Shown one piece after another: positions 1 to 8,966 of a stretch of 64,000 bases of DNA. The stretch is from Chitinophagaceae bacterium IBVUCB2 (GTDB lineage Bacteria > Bacteroidota > Bacteroidia > Chitinophagales > Chitinophagaceae): assembly GCA_002127295.1 (NCBI GenBank), contig NFUV01000002.1, positions 682,001 through 746,000 on the forward strand, given 5' to 3'. The stretch's first letter is position 1; each line of letters opens with the position of its first letter. Both the position numbers and the translations under genes were made by a program. Under the pieces are notes generated by a model that saw only the letters and a program-made list of their open reading frames with translations, did no database searches and was not told the origin of the DNA.

Positions 1-1
1 T

Positions 2-340
<339 letters not shown>

Positions 341-380
341 TCATTGATTTTCGCTTGAAAAAGTGATTAAAACGAATACC

Positions 381-410
381 AGGAGCAAGGATTTTTCTTG
401 CTCCTTTTTT
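381..410 (+). terminator. Rho-independent terminator after rpoC
   Basis: AGGAGCAAG at 381-389 pairs perfectly with CTTGCTCCT at 397-405 across a 7-base loop, and a run of Ts follows on the plus strand. It sits 40 bases after the rpoC stop codon and should end the rpo operon transcript. Confidence 0.9.
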
Positions 411-456
411 ATTATAACATTGGCTGTTAAGTCTTTCCTAAAGTGGCCTGAATGCT

Positions 457-464
457 TATATTTG
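457..464 (+). promoter_or_regulatory. Putative Bacteroidota -7 promoter element for the OmpH-like gene
   Basis: TATATTTG matches the Bacteroidota primary-sigma -7 consensus TAnnTTTG. It lies between the rpoC terminator and the OmpH-like start codon (38 bases upstream of the ATG). No clear TTG is found at the usual 19-21 base spacing, so only half the promoter is supported. Confidence 0.4.
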
Positions 465-502
465 CCACCCTATTCATACTTAATTTGCAAAAAAAGAACT
501 GA

Positions 503-1108
503 ATGAAAAACGGTCTATTAATTTGGAATGTGCTATTGAGCCTTGTGGCAGGTTATCTTCTTATCATGCATTTCAGTTCCGGCAAAGGGAAAAAAGCAGG
601 TGTTAAGAATTCAGGGTCTGATACCTCTATATCAAATGGACAGTTTAAGATCGCTTATTTTGAAATGGACTCAGTGGCTGCGAATTTTGATATGGTTAAA
701 GAAGTAAAAGATGAGTTAAGTAAAAAGGAACAAGCAATAAACCAGGAGGTTGATAGACTTACCAAGAATCTGCAGCAAAAATTTAATTATTATCAAAACC
801 AGGCTCAGTCAGGAAGTCTTACTGAAGCACAGTCGCAAGTAGCTAGTGAGGAAATGAAAAAACTGGATGAGCAGCTAAAATTAAGAAAACAACAACTTGA
901 CCAGGAGTACAGCGATTTTATGGTAAGAAGACAGAATGATATTAAAACAAAGATCGAAGGCTTTTTAAAAGAGTATAATCAAACAAAAGATTACTCTTAT
1001 ATAGTTTCTTATGAGCAGGGCCTTTTTTATTACAGGGACACTGCTTATAATATTACGGCAGATGTGGTGAAAGGGCTGAACGAATTGCACAAACCCAAGA
1101 AAAACTAA
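503..1108 (+). CDS. OmpH/Skp-family periplasmic chaperone-like protein
   Basis: A 201-residue protein with one N-terminal hydrophobic segment (about residues 5-23) that acts as a signal anchor or uncleaved signal. The motif FKIAYFEMDSVAANF follows, typical of the start of OmpH/Skp proteins. Residues about 70-150 are a long charged helix rich in Lys, Glu and Gln, matching the coiled-coil tentacles of Skp. Skp holds unfolded outer-membrane proteins on their way to BamA. The gene stands alone between two terminators, with its own promoter candidate. Family assignment is good; chaperone function is inferred from the fold. Skp proper is usually shorter, about 160 residues. Confidence 0.8.
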   Translation: MKNGLLIWNVLLSLVAGYLLIMHFSSGKGKKAGVKNSGSDTSISNGQFKIAYFEMDSVAANFDMVKEVKDELSKKEQAINQEVDRLTKNLQQKFNYYQNQAQSGSLTEAQSQVASEEMKKLDEQLKLRKQQLDQEYSDFMVRRQNDIKTKIEGFLKEYNQTKDYSYIVSYEQGLFYYRDTAYNITADVVKGLNELHKPKKN

Positions 1109-1123
1109 GTTGTAAAATCGTCG

Positions 1124-1156
1124 AAACGTCCTGTCACAAGCAGGACGTTTTCTTTT
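1124..1156 (+). terminator. Rho-independent terminator after the OmpH-like gene
   Basis: AAACGTCCTG (1124-1133) pairs perfectly with CAGGACGTTT (1141-1150) over a 7-base loop and is followed by a T-rich stretch. It is placed 15 bases after the stop codon. Confidence 0.85.
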
Positions 1157-1185
1157 GTTCAAAAAATAATCGTTTATTTTGAGGT

Positions 1186-2175
1186 ATGGAAGATTTCAAA
1201 AAACTGTTTGATTCTTTTTCAAAACTAAAGATCGGTGTGATAGGCGATGTAATGCTCGACACTTATATGTGGGGCAAAGTGGATAGAATTTCACCGGAAG
1301 CTCCTGTGCCTGTTGTTTCGCTGAATAACAAAGAGTATAGAATAGGTGGTGCAGGTAATGTGGCATTAAATTGCAAATCACTCGGAGCCGACGTTTTTGT
1401 TTTATCTGTTGCCGGTAATGATGCTGAAGCAGAGTTACTGGATGAGTTGTTTTCGAGTAATGGTATCAATACTGATTATTTAATAAAAAGTGCAGAACGA
1501 ATTACAACGAGTAAGACCCGTATTATTAGCCGTAATCAACAAATGATGCGGTTGGATGCAGAAGTTACAAATGATCTCACTGGTAAGGATGAAAAGATAT
1601 TGCTGGATGTTGTAAAAGATTTTATTGCTTCCCAACAACCAGATATTATCATTTTCGAGGATTATAATAAAGGAGTGCTGACAGAAAAAATTATCGAGGA
1701 AGTAATTGCTTTATGTAAAAAATCAAATGTAATTACAGCAGTAGACCCGAAGCGAAAAAATTTCTTCTCCTATCAGCATACTGATATTTTTAAACCCAAT
1801 CTCAAAGAAGTTAAAGAAGGGTTGAATCTTCTTTTCGACAAAGTAAATCTGCCATTGCTCCAGGATATTCATGTGGAGCTGGAAAAGTTATTGCAGCATA
1901 AAATATCTTTTATTACTCTTTCAGAAAAAGGAGTTTTTTATCAGCAGGACAATAAGTCCAGTATAATTCCTTCTCATTTCAGAAATATTGCAGATGTGTC
2001 TGGTGCAGGTGATACAGTTATTGCAGTTGCTTCCATGGTATATGCTGCCACAAAAAATATACACCTGATGGCTGAAGTTGCAAATATAGCTGGAGGCTTA
2101 GTTTGTGAAGAAGTAGGAACAGTAACAATCTCTAAGGAAAAATTGTTGCATGAATGTGAGCTATTGCTTTCCTGA
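1186..2175 (+). CDS. rfaE1: D-glycero-beta-D-manno-heptose-7-phosphate kinase (RfaE domain I, PfkB family)
   Basis: A 329-residue PfkB-family sugar kinase. The N-terminal block GDVMLDTYMWGKVDRISPEA (residues 20-39) is diagnostic of RfaE/HldE domain I. RIGGAGNVA (52-60) is the substrate-binding block, DYNKG is at 159-163, and the kinase signature VSGAGD (271-276) supplies the catalytic base Asp276. The enzyme phosphorylates heptose-7-phosphate at C1 on the way to ADP-heptose for lipopolysaccharide core. The nucleotidyltransferase domain of bifunctional HldE is absent, so the second activity must lie in another gene. The 3' end overlaps the convergent DUF6498 gene by 15 bases. Confidence 0.88.
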   Translation: MEDFKKLFDSFSKLKIGVIGDVMLDTYMWGKVDRISPEAPVPVVSLNNKEYRIGGAGNVALNCKSLGADVFVLSVAGNDAEAELLDELFSSNGINTDYLIKSAERITTSKTRIISRNQQMMRLDAEVTNDLTGKDEKILLDVVKDFIASQQPDIIIFEDYNKGVLTEKIIEEVIALCKKSNVITAVDPKRKNFFSYQHTDIFKPNLKEVKEGLNLLFDKVNLPLLQDIHVELEKLLQHKISFITLSEKGVFYQQDNKSSIIPSHFRNIADVSGAGDTVIAVASMVYAATKNIHLMAEVANIAGGLVCEEVGTVTISKEKLLHECELLLS

Positions 2176-2865
2176 TTCTCTTTCCATTTTGGTTATTGAT
2201 TTATTAATAGCATCCTCGAAGTTGACAAATACATCAAAGAATATTTTTGCCACTACAAATATTAAGATAAATGCCTTTCCCAGGCCGAAACTAAGGAACA
2301 TACTTCCAAGAATTACCGTAAACTGTTGAATAAATATTCTTCCATAAGGTTGAAACATGAGGTTCATCATCGAAATAGTTTTGTATTCTCCTGTGGCGAT
2401 AAAAGGAACGAAATTTTTGGCCAAATGCCCAACGCCTAAACTCATCAACATTATTCCAACATCTTTATTGATGTATTCATACCAATGAAAGAAGAAGTGC
2501 ATCATACCTTTGCCCGGCGGAATAATACCTGCAGATTGTGAGAAAATAGTGGTTTGAACTAACGCAAATATTCCAAAGTGTACAATAAAGAAAAGGATAA
2601 AGAATAGGCCGCTGACTTCTTTAGAACTTCCCTGGTTGTGCCAGGTATCTTTTTTCCGAAATGCAGTTACAACAAGCATCTTTAATACGGTCAGCACACC
2701 AATCATCAACGTTTCCAATGCATAAACTATAAATGCTTCTACGGCACTCCAGTTTAAGAACCAAACTCCATAAATTGGAACGAGGTTGGCTATTATAAGG
2801 ATTATATCACCTTGAGTTAGCTTTCTTTTGGGGAATTGCACAGCCTTAATTTTAATAGGGTCCAA
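2161..2865 (-). CDS. DUF6498-like integral membrane protein
   Basis: A 234-residue polytopic membrane protein with about six hydrophobic segments. The first carries IANLVPIYGVWFLNWS, a block I associate with the uncharacterised DUF6498 family. A cytoplasmic tail rich in charge follows the last helix. The start is uncertain: the longest frame begins with TTG at 2863-2865, a GTG lies at 2839-2841, and no ATG is near. It is divergent from the isoaspartyl peptidase, with 41 bases between them. Function is unknown; nothing in the neighbourhood points to a role. Confidence 0.65.
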   Translation of the reverse strand: MDPIKIKAVQFPKRKLTQGDIILIIANLVPIYGVWFLNWSAVEAFIVYALETLMIGVLTVLKMLVVTAFRKKDTWHNQGSSKEVSGLFFILFFIVHFGIFALVQTTIFSQSAGIIPPGKGMMHFFFHWYEYINKDVGIMLMSLGVGHLAKNFVPFIATGEYKTISMMNLMFQPYGRIFIQQFTVILGSMFLSFGLGKAFILIFVVAKIFFDVFVNFEDAINKSITKMERESGKQ

Positions 2866-2906
2866 ATTAACTAATTTCGTCTTTTAAATAATACCCATTT
2901 ACACGT

Positions 2907-3839
2907 ATGTCAAAATATACTTTGGTCATTCACGGAGGAGCAGGAACAATCCTGAAAACGGATATGACGGATGAGAAAGAGCTTGCTTATCATAAAGCTC
3001 TTGGGGAGGCTTTGGATAAGGGAGCCGAAGTATTGATAAAAGGTGGTTCAGCAATTGATGCAGTTCGGGCGGCTACTATTTCATTAGAAGATAATATACT
3101 TTTTAATGCAGGCCGAGGCTCTGTTTTTGGCAAAGATGGTCGCCAGGAAATGGATGCTTCTATAATGGATGGGAAAACCAAAATGGCAGGAGCAGTTAGT
3201 GCCGTTCAGCATATTCGAAATCCTGTAGAACTGGCCTACACAATTATGACGAAAAGTCCGCATGTAATGCTGAATGGGAAAGGGGCTTATGATTTTGCAG
3301 TGCTGAATGGGCTGAAAACGGAGCCGGATGAATATTTCTTCTCGGAGTTTCGCCATAATCAATGGAAACAAATGCAGGGCTCAGATGAAGCTGCACTGGA
3401 TCATAATGTAATTATCAAGGATAAAAAATTTGGGACCGTTGGGGCAGTTGCATTGGATGTTAATGGAAATATTGCCGCAGCTACGAGTACCGGTGGAATG
3501 ACAAATAAACAATTTGGGAGAGTAGGAGACAGCCCAATAATCGGAGCTGGCACTTATGCCAATAACAAAACCTGTGCTATCAGTTGCACTGGCCATGGTG
3601 AACCATTTATAAGAGCTGTTACAGCCTACGATGTTAGCTGCCTGATGGAGTACAAAGGTCTTTCTTTAGAAGAAGCTATGACTATAGTAGTACATGATAA
3701 GCTGATGAAGATAGATGGCGAAGGGGGAATGATAGGAGTGGATGCAAAAGGGAATGCAGCAATGGTTTTTAATAGTGAAGGAATGTATAGAGGAATGAGG
3801 AATAGTAATGGAATAAATGAAGTGAGGATTTACAAATGA
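2907..3839 (+). CDS. Isoaspartyl peptidase / plant-type L-asparaginase (Ntn hydrolase)
   Basis: A 310-residue N-terminal-nucleophile hydrolase of the IaaA/plant asparaginase family. The N-terminal VIHGGAGT (residues 7-14) and AGRGS (68-72) blocks are typical. The autocleavage site is GTVGAVALD with Thr177 as the exposed nucleophile; TSTGG (193-197) and GRVGDSPIIGAGTYA follow. The precursor splits into alpha and beta chains that remove isoaspartyl residues from damaged peptides or hydrolyse asparagine. There is no signal peptide, so it should be cytoplasmic, unlike some secreted homologues. The start gives the standard MSKYTLVIHGGAG. Confidence 0.92.
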   Translation: MSKYTLVIHGGAGTILKTDMTDEKELAYHKALGEALDKGAEVLIKGGSAIDAVRAATISLEDNILFNAGRGSVFGKDGRQEMDASIMDGKTKMAGAVSAVQHIRNPVELAYTIMTKSPHVMLNGKGAYDFAVLNGLKTEPDEYFFSEFRHNQWKQMQGSDEAALDHNVIIKDKKFGTVGAVALDVNGNIAAATSTGGMTNKQFGRVGDSPIIGAGTYANNKTCAISCTGHGEPFIRAVTAYDVSCLMEYKGLSLEEAMTIVVHDKLMKIDGEGGMIGVDAKGNAAMVFNSEGMYRGMRNSNGINEVRIYK

Positions 3840-3843
3840 TAAA

Positions 3844-4362
3844 CTATAAAATTTGAGATAAGTTTTCTGCAATATTGGATGCAATTTCCTCTTTGTTGGA
3901 CCCAATTAACTTTATTTCATCTTCATCTTTTAGTATTAAGGTTATATAATATCTCCGATTTACAGTTCGAAAACCTGTGGAATAAAAATTTGAAACCGAG
4001 GTGATATCTTTTATTTCATTAAATAATATGGTTTTTTCCTGTAAAAAAAATTTATAAAATTTAGTAGGTTTGATGGTTATAATTCTATGTGTATTGTCAA
4101 TAACAATTGTGTTGTAGAATTTAAGTACTGTAATAATAAAAATAAGAAATCCACCAATTGATATGTAGCAAACTAAGTTTAGCAGAGGGTCGTTTTGCTT
4201 GGTTAGAACATATACAAAAATAAAGATGCAAATAAAATTTGTCACAAAGGAATAGTTGAAATAAAAGGGATATAGATAAATGCAATTATCTTTGACCTTA
4301 ACCTTTGGATCAATAGTTTTTATTTCCTTAAATTTTGAGAGACGGTCGATAGGGTTACTCAT
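3844..4362 (-). CDS. Hypothetical membrane protein with a PH-like tail
   Basis: A 172-residue protein I do not recognise. Residues about 35-53 and 60-82 form two hydrophobic helices. The remainder alternates short strands (NTHRIITIKPTKF, ITLILKDEDEIKLIG) and ends in a helix, which resembles bacterial PH-like membrane domains. The gene and its flanks are visibly more AT-rich than neighbouring genes and rich in Ile, Asn and Lys codons, so it may be a recent arrival. It is convergent with the isoaspartyl peptidase, with 4 bases between the stops. The start is a plain ATG at 4360-4362. Confidence 0.6.
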   Translation of the reverse strand: MSNPIDRLSKFKEIKTIDPKVKVKDNCIYLYPFYFNYSFVTNFICIFIFVYVLTKQNDPLLNLVCYISIGGFLIFIITVLKFYNTIVIDNTHRIITIKPTKFYKFFLQEKTILFNEIKDITSVSNFYSTGFRTVNRRYYITLILKDEDEIKLIGSNKEEIASNIAENLSQIL

Positions 4363-4438
4363 TACAATTTTTAGGTAACTAAAGATAAATAATTTACTAC
4401 TTCGAAGAATTCGTAAAGAAAGTAAAAAAAAGAATTAT

Positions 4439-4470
4439 TTGTTTCTCCCTAAGAATCTTCTTTATTTTTG
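4439..4470 (+). promoter_or_regulatory. Bacteroidota-type promoter for ispD
   Basis: TTG at 4439-4441, a 21-base spacer, then TATTTTTG at 4463-4470. This fits the Bacteroidota TTG/TAnnTTTG architecture. The ispD ATG lies only 5 bases after the -7 element, so transcription should begin at or next to the start codon, giving a leaderless or very short leader mRNA. Confidence 0.65.
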
Positions 4471-4475
4471 AAATA

Positions 4476-5144
4476 ATGAAAAAATACGCCATCATAGTTG
4501 CAGGAGGTTCGGGAACAAGAATGGAAAGTAATCTTCCAAAGCAATTCATGCTATTAAAAGACAAACCTGTACTTTATTATACGCTGAAGACTTTTTTGGA
4601 AGCGTATGAAGATCTGCAGATAATACTTGTATTGCCGGTTGATTATACCAATATGGGCCAGGAAATCATTGATGCCTACTTTGATAAAGCCAGAATACGA
4701 ATTACCGCAGGTGGCGACACCCGTTTTCAATCTGTAAAAAATGGATTGGCATTGGTAGAAGAGGAGTCAATCATATTTGTGCATGATGGAGTTCGTTGTT
4801 TATTGACAAAGGAATTAATTTATCGTTGTTATAAGCAGGCAGTAGAAACTGGTACTGCAATTCCTGCCATCGCATCAAAAGACAGCATTCGTTTGATTAC
4901 AGAAGAAGGGAGTGATGCATTTGACAGGAATAAAGTGATGCTGGTACAAACTCCGCAAACTTTTCATAGCAAAATACTACTGCCTGCTTTTCAAATTGAT
5001 TATAAAGACAAGTTTACGGATGAAGCCACTATTGCCGAAGCATACGGTATGAAAGTTTCATTGGTAGAAGGAGAGGAGAATAATATTAAGATCACCAGGC
5101 CGGTTGATTTGTTGTTCGCTGAAAGCATAGTCAGTAATCGTTAG
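4476..5144 (+). CDS. ispD: 2-C-methyl-D-erythritol 4-phosphate cytidylyltransferase
   Basis: A 222-residue cytoplasmic enzyme of normal family length. It joins CTP and methylerythritol phosphate in the non-mevalonate isoprenoid pathway. The N-terminal nucleotide loop AGGSGTRMESNLPKQF (9-24) contains the catalytic Arg15 and Lys22. GGDTR (79-83) and VHDGVR (102-107, metal/substrate Asp104) follow, then VQTPQTF and the C-terminal IKITRP block. The gene is monocistronic, with its own promoter, and convergent with the FemAB-like gene. Isoprenoid supply also feeds undecaprenyl phosphate, used by the nearby sugar transferase. Confidence 0.95.
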   Translation: MKKYAIIVAGGSGTRMESNLPKQFMLLKDKPVLYYTLKTFLEAYEDLQIILVLPVDYTNMGQEIIDAYFDKARIRITAGGDTRFQSVKNGLALVEEESIIFVHDGVRCLLTKELIYRCYKQAVETGTAIPAIASKDSIRLITEEGSDAFDRNKVMLVQTPQTFHSKILLPAFQIDYKDKFTDEATIAEAYGMKVSLVEGEENNIKITRPVDLLFAESIVSNR

Positions 5145-5153
5145 CCCCAAACT

Positions 5154-6074
5154 TCATCTTTTCAGCCATTTTAAATAAAAAGGGAGCCGGTTTATTTTTA
5201 ATGCTGGATATATTTCATGAACAGCTCCAAAGCTGCTATAGAAAAATGCAAGACTCGGTATGTCTGAGCCTTCAAAGTCAAGCAGCATTTCTTTATCAGC
5301 ATTGTCTTTTATAAAGGCATCAATAAGAAAATGAGAAGCGCCGATCGTTTTTCCATTTGGATGATTGCCCACTAAAATATAATAGGCCCGGTGGTGTGAA
5401 TAGAAAAAAACACAAGAAGCCAGTAACTCATTATTAAGCTTGATGCCATAAATGGCAGCCATTTTTTTCTCATTAAGAAATTTATATAATTTCCTAAAAC
5501 GATTGATATTGTCAGAGGATTCGTTGCTTTGCTCTTTCATTTGTTGCACAGCCAGTGTAATTACTTCTTCTACATCAACTTCTTTTTCAACTATGCATCC
5601 AAGCTGAGTTGCTTTTTTTATATTTCGGCGTATGTTTTCCTTGTAGTTACTATAGATTGTATTATATGGCTTGTTTAAATCAAGAGTATAGTTACTTCTA
5701 TGCATAGCATATCCGGTGGGAATACCTGTAATATTCTTGCTGTTCAACGAAATTTCAATTAGTCTAAAAGAAGTGGGGATTGAATGGATAAAATCTTCTA
5801 TCAGTTCTTCAGAAATATTATTTCCGAATATACCAAGCTGCGCAGCTAAAAAAGGTTGGTATAAATAGTTAATGCCATATTTACTATTCCAGGTTAGTGG
5901 CATCACTACTTCATAATCGTTCAACACTAAAGCATCCCAATGTTTTGCCATAGTATCTAAATAAAACGAATATGCGTAAATAAGGCCGTTATCTGCCTTG
6001 CTGATACAGTTATCCCATTTAGTCTTGTCAATTTTGCGGTTGGTAAGATATTGTATTTGCTGTGCTTGACTCAT
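5154..6074 (-). CDS. FemAB/GNAT-fold acyltransferase-like protein
   Basis: A 306-residue soluble protein with two tandem acyltransferase-like halves. The C-terminal half (about residues 180-300) carries AAIYGIKLNNELLASCVFFYS, GNHPNGKTIGASHFLIDA and LLDFEGSDIPSLAFFYSSFGA. These are typical of the FemAB/BioF2-like acetyltransferase group, in which the last block lines the acceptor cleft. The acceptor is unknown; cell-envelope amino sugars or lipids are reasonable given the gene order. Its ATG shares its A with the TGA of the upstream M1 peptidase, so the two are translationally coupled. It is the last gene of a four-gene minus-strand operon. Confidence 0.72.
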   Translation of the reverse strand: MSQAQQIQYLTNRKIDKTKWDNCISKADNGLIYAYSFYLDTMAKHWDALVLNDYEVVMPLTWNSKYGINYLYQPFLAAQLGIFGNNISEELIEDFIHSIPTSFRLIEISLNSKNITGIPTGYAMHRSNYTLDLNKPYNTIYSNYKENIRRNIKKATQLGCIVEKEVDVEEVITLAVQQMKEQSNESSDNINRFRKLYKFLNEKKMAAIYGIKLNNELLASCVFFYSHHRAYYILVGNHPNGKTIGASHFLIDAFIKDNADKEMLLDFEGSDIPSLAFFYSSFGAVHEIYPALKINRLPFYLKWLKR

Positions 6075-8911
6075 CAGAAAGCAAAGTTGCGGTCAATTTT
6101 GCGGAGGCTGAAATTGGAAATATCTATGGAAAAAGATATCTTTTTCCAGAACCTGCCTTTTTCCGGAATGGTAGATTGTATATAATCTTTAAAAACACTG
6201 CTGTACACCAGCGGCATATAAATATTGATAGTTTCTTTGAACAACGGGATATGTAATCCTGCATCAAAAATAAAACGATCTAACTCCGCACCTTGTTTCC
6301 AGGCTTCGGCATAAGTGCCAATATCAAAAAATATTTTAACCGGAATTTTAACCGGTAAAAGTTCTAACGGGTTAATGGCAGATGGAATAGTGGTGCTGAA
6401 ATTAGCAGCTACTAACCAATCGTCCGTTCTGCCTACTTTATCAGCAAGCAAATTCGTTCTTACTTTAAAAGCTCCGTCTCTTACCATTATCTGCTGGCTG
6501 GCTGCTCCCTCAAATTTATTTCGTCCAATGAAATAATCGCTGTAGGTATAATCTTCATAGCCATTGGGGCCAGTCATATTCAGGCGATACCGGTCTGTAG
6601 CAAATTGTTTAGTAAATGTTTTACTGCTGGTATAAAAGAATTTTCCGGCAAATAAACGTACATCTAATCCACCTTTTTTAGGATAATTAAAGAAGTATTT
6701 ACCGGTAAAAGCTGTTCGGACAAAATTAGTTCCCTGTTCTATTTTTAATTCACCACGATAAGGATACAGCACCCTGTTATTTTCCACTATAAATTGTAAT
6801 TGGTTCAGGGTTCTGTTTTCGTTGATGGTTCTGTATTTATTGGTAATCGTCGTATCGGGGCCGGGCTGAGTAATTACAGTATCCCGGTAAAAACGAAGTG
6901 CTTCTTCCCCAATCAGGAAGGTTTTGAATTGGATAAAACGGGTGAGTGTACTGCGTGAATTTTTCTCTTTGAAAGTAAGCTTAATACCCGGCACAATTTT
7001 ATGAAAACTGTAATAGTTCTTTTTGCCATCGCTATCTGTAAACTCATCCATCGTAAAAGTGGAGCCGCTAACACCCAATTCAATTTTCTTAAAAACATTA
7101 TTTGGATAGAAATTGTACCAGGCCATACCAAGCCCAGTTAATTTTTTTGCTCCGGTAGAATACATAGGAGCAATAAAAAATTCAAAGTTGGATGGTGGCA
7201 ATTTGATATTAGTTATAAAAGCCCCGGGCATGATTTTATCATAGCTATTAACACCAATCAAGGGGCCAAATATTATTAAGTTTTTTGTCGGCTTCTTCCC
7301 AAAGGCAGCCAATTTTTTTATACTGAATATAGAGGCAACCGTAGTCCCGTTACGTTGCTGTGTAGGCAATATTCCTTTTTTATTAAGGTAAGAGAATTCA
7401 GCATCTAAATTTTTACCCACACTTTCTTCTATGGATCTTTTAAAATCTTCCGGCTGCGGATGTTTAAATTGCCAGCGGGTATAATAATCCTGCATGGCTT
7501 TATTGAAAGCAGCAGTCCCGAGTTGTGACTCGAGATAACGGATCCATTCAGCCGTTTTATAATAAGCTGAAAGGGCATAATTAATATTGCTATAATTTTC
7601 TGCAGGTAATTCAATCGGCTGGTCCGTTTTTGTAATCACTTTTGTTTCAAAGATCAGTTGCTCCAATTTTGAGGATTCTCCATACTTTGCTTTTTTATAG
7701 CTGGCATCATAATAACTGTTTATGCCTTCGTCCATCCACGGATGTTTTCTTTCATTGCTTCCCAATATTCCATAAAACCAGTTGTGACCAATTTCGTGTG
7801 CTATAACAACATCCAAGGCTTTTGCATCCCCCGTTGGAGAGATGGAAGTGATGGTTGGATATTCCATACCACCCCCAAGGTTATCGGGGCCTTGCACCAC
7901 ACTTAAAACCGAATAAGGATACTCACCAACAAGATTTGAATAATGACGTATTGCATCTTTTGCATTGGCAACGCTAGCTGCCCATATTTTTTTATGCTTT
8001 GGAGTATAGTAAGCATATACATCAACTGTTTTGCCAGATGCTAATTGGCAGGTATCATAATTTACAATAAAGCGTTTATCAGCAAACCATGCAAAATCAT
8101 GAATATTATTCTGACGATATTGTAAAGTTTTAGTTTTTGTTGCCGATTCAGGATAAAGCTGCAAGGTTGTTTTTGTTTGGCCGTACGCATTTTTTTCTTT
8201 GCCAGTAACAGGCTCCCAGGTGTAATTACTCCTTGGTTTCATCCATTCTTTTTCCTGCGCATTTTGTAATTCGCCGGTTGCTGCAACTACATAATTTTCA
8301 GGTATCGTAATGCTAACATCAAATTGTCCGAACTCACTGTAAAATTCCCCCTGGTCAAGATAGGTCATCGGGTGCCAGCCATTTTTATCGTATACAGCCG
8401 GTTTCGGAAACCATTGGGTAATTTGGTAGCTCTGCCCATCATGCCCGCCTCTGGAAAAATTAAAAGGAAGCTTTAAATGAAATGGTGTGGTGATTATTGT
8501 TTTTTCTCCAGGCAATAATGGAGCAGGTAGCAACAGCTTAATAATATCAATATGATTTGGATGGTCCTCAATCGTTGCGGTTATATTATTTACTTTAAAC
8601 TCCAACCGGTTGATATATCCTTTATCTTCTTTATTCGAAAAATAAAATTTAGTGCTGCCATTTTCCAATGCCTGGTCGGTATACGCAGTTTTATCATTCT
8701 TGTGAGCATTGGGCCAAAGATGAAACCAGACAAATCGTAATGTGTCGGGAGAATTATTGGTGTATTCAATTTTTTCAAACCCGGTTAATGTGTGTTCTTT
8801 ATCGTTTAAAGATACATCAATAGTGTAGTTGACTTGTTGCTGCCAATATTGAGAAAATGCAGTGAGCTTTACGAAGGATATAAAAAGCAGTAATAAAATG
8901 AATTTCCTCAA
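6074..8911 (-). CDS. Secreted M1-family zinc metallopeptidase
   Basis: A protein of about 945 residues with a cleavable signal peptide (MRKFILLLLFISFVKLTAFSQ-like). The M1 aminopeptidase core shows GGGMEYP (346-352, the GAMEN equivalent), the zinc motif HEIGHNWFYG (372-381) and the third ligand Glu395 in WMDEGINSYYD. After about residue 560 comes a long beta-rich region ending at Phe, which could form an outer-membrane barrel. No ATG opens the frame. I place the start at TTG 8909-8911, which gives a compact signal peptide; a TTG at 8948-8950 would add 13 residues. It lies in an operon with the sugar transferase upstream and the acyltransferase downstream. The substrate is not known. Confidence 0.86.
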   Translation of the reverse strand: MRKFILLLLFISFVKLTAFSQYWQQQVNYTIDVSLNDKEHTLTGFEKIEYTNNSPDTLRFVWFHLWPNAHKNDKTAYTDQALENGSTKFYFSNKEDKGYINRLEFKVNNITATIEDHPNHIDIIKLLLPAPLLPGEKTIITTPFHLKLPFNFSRGGHDGQSYQITQWFPKPAVYDKNGWHPMTYLDQGEFYSEFGQFDVSITIPENYVVAATGELQNAQEKEWMKPRSNYTWEPVTGKEKNAYGQTKTTLQLYPESATKTKTLQYRQNNIHDFAWFADKRFIVNYDTCQLASGKTVDVYAYYTPKHKKIWAASVANAKDAIRHYSNLVGEYPYSVLSVVQGPDNLGGGMEYPTITSISPTGDAKALDVVIAHEIGHNWFYGILGSNERKHPWMDEGINSYYDASYKKAKYGESSKLEQLIFETKVITKTDQPIELPAENYSNINYALSAYYKTAEWIRYLESQLGTAAFNKAMQDYYTRWQFKHPQPEDFKRSIEESVGKNLDAEFSYLNKKGILPTQQRNGTTVASIFSIKKLAAFGKKPTKNLIIFGPLIGVNSYDKIMPGAFITNIKLPPSNFEFFIAPMYSTGAKKLTGLGMAWYNFYPNNVFKKIELGVSGSTFTMDEFTDSDGKKNYYSFHKIVPGIKLTFKEKNSRSTLTRFIQFKTFLIGEEALRFYRDTVITQPGPDTTITNKYRTINENRTLNQLQFIVENNRVLYPYRGELKIEQGTNFVRTAFTGKYFFNYPKKGGLDVRLFAGKFFYTSSKTFTKQFATDRYRLNMTGPNGYEDYTYSDYFIGRNKFEGAASQQIMVRDGAFKVRTNLLADKVGRTDDWLVAANFSTTIPSAINPLELLPVKIPVKIFFDIGTYAEAWKQGAELDRFIFDAGLHIPLFKETINIYMPLVYSSVFKDYIQSTIPEKGRFWKKISFSIDISNFSLRKIDRNFAF

Positions 8912-8966
8912 CGTTGGAGTTTTATCAAAAGTAAAATCTAAATTCTGCAATCAAAAATCTAAAATT

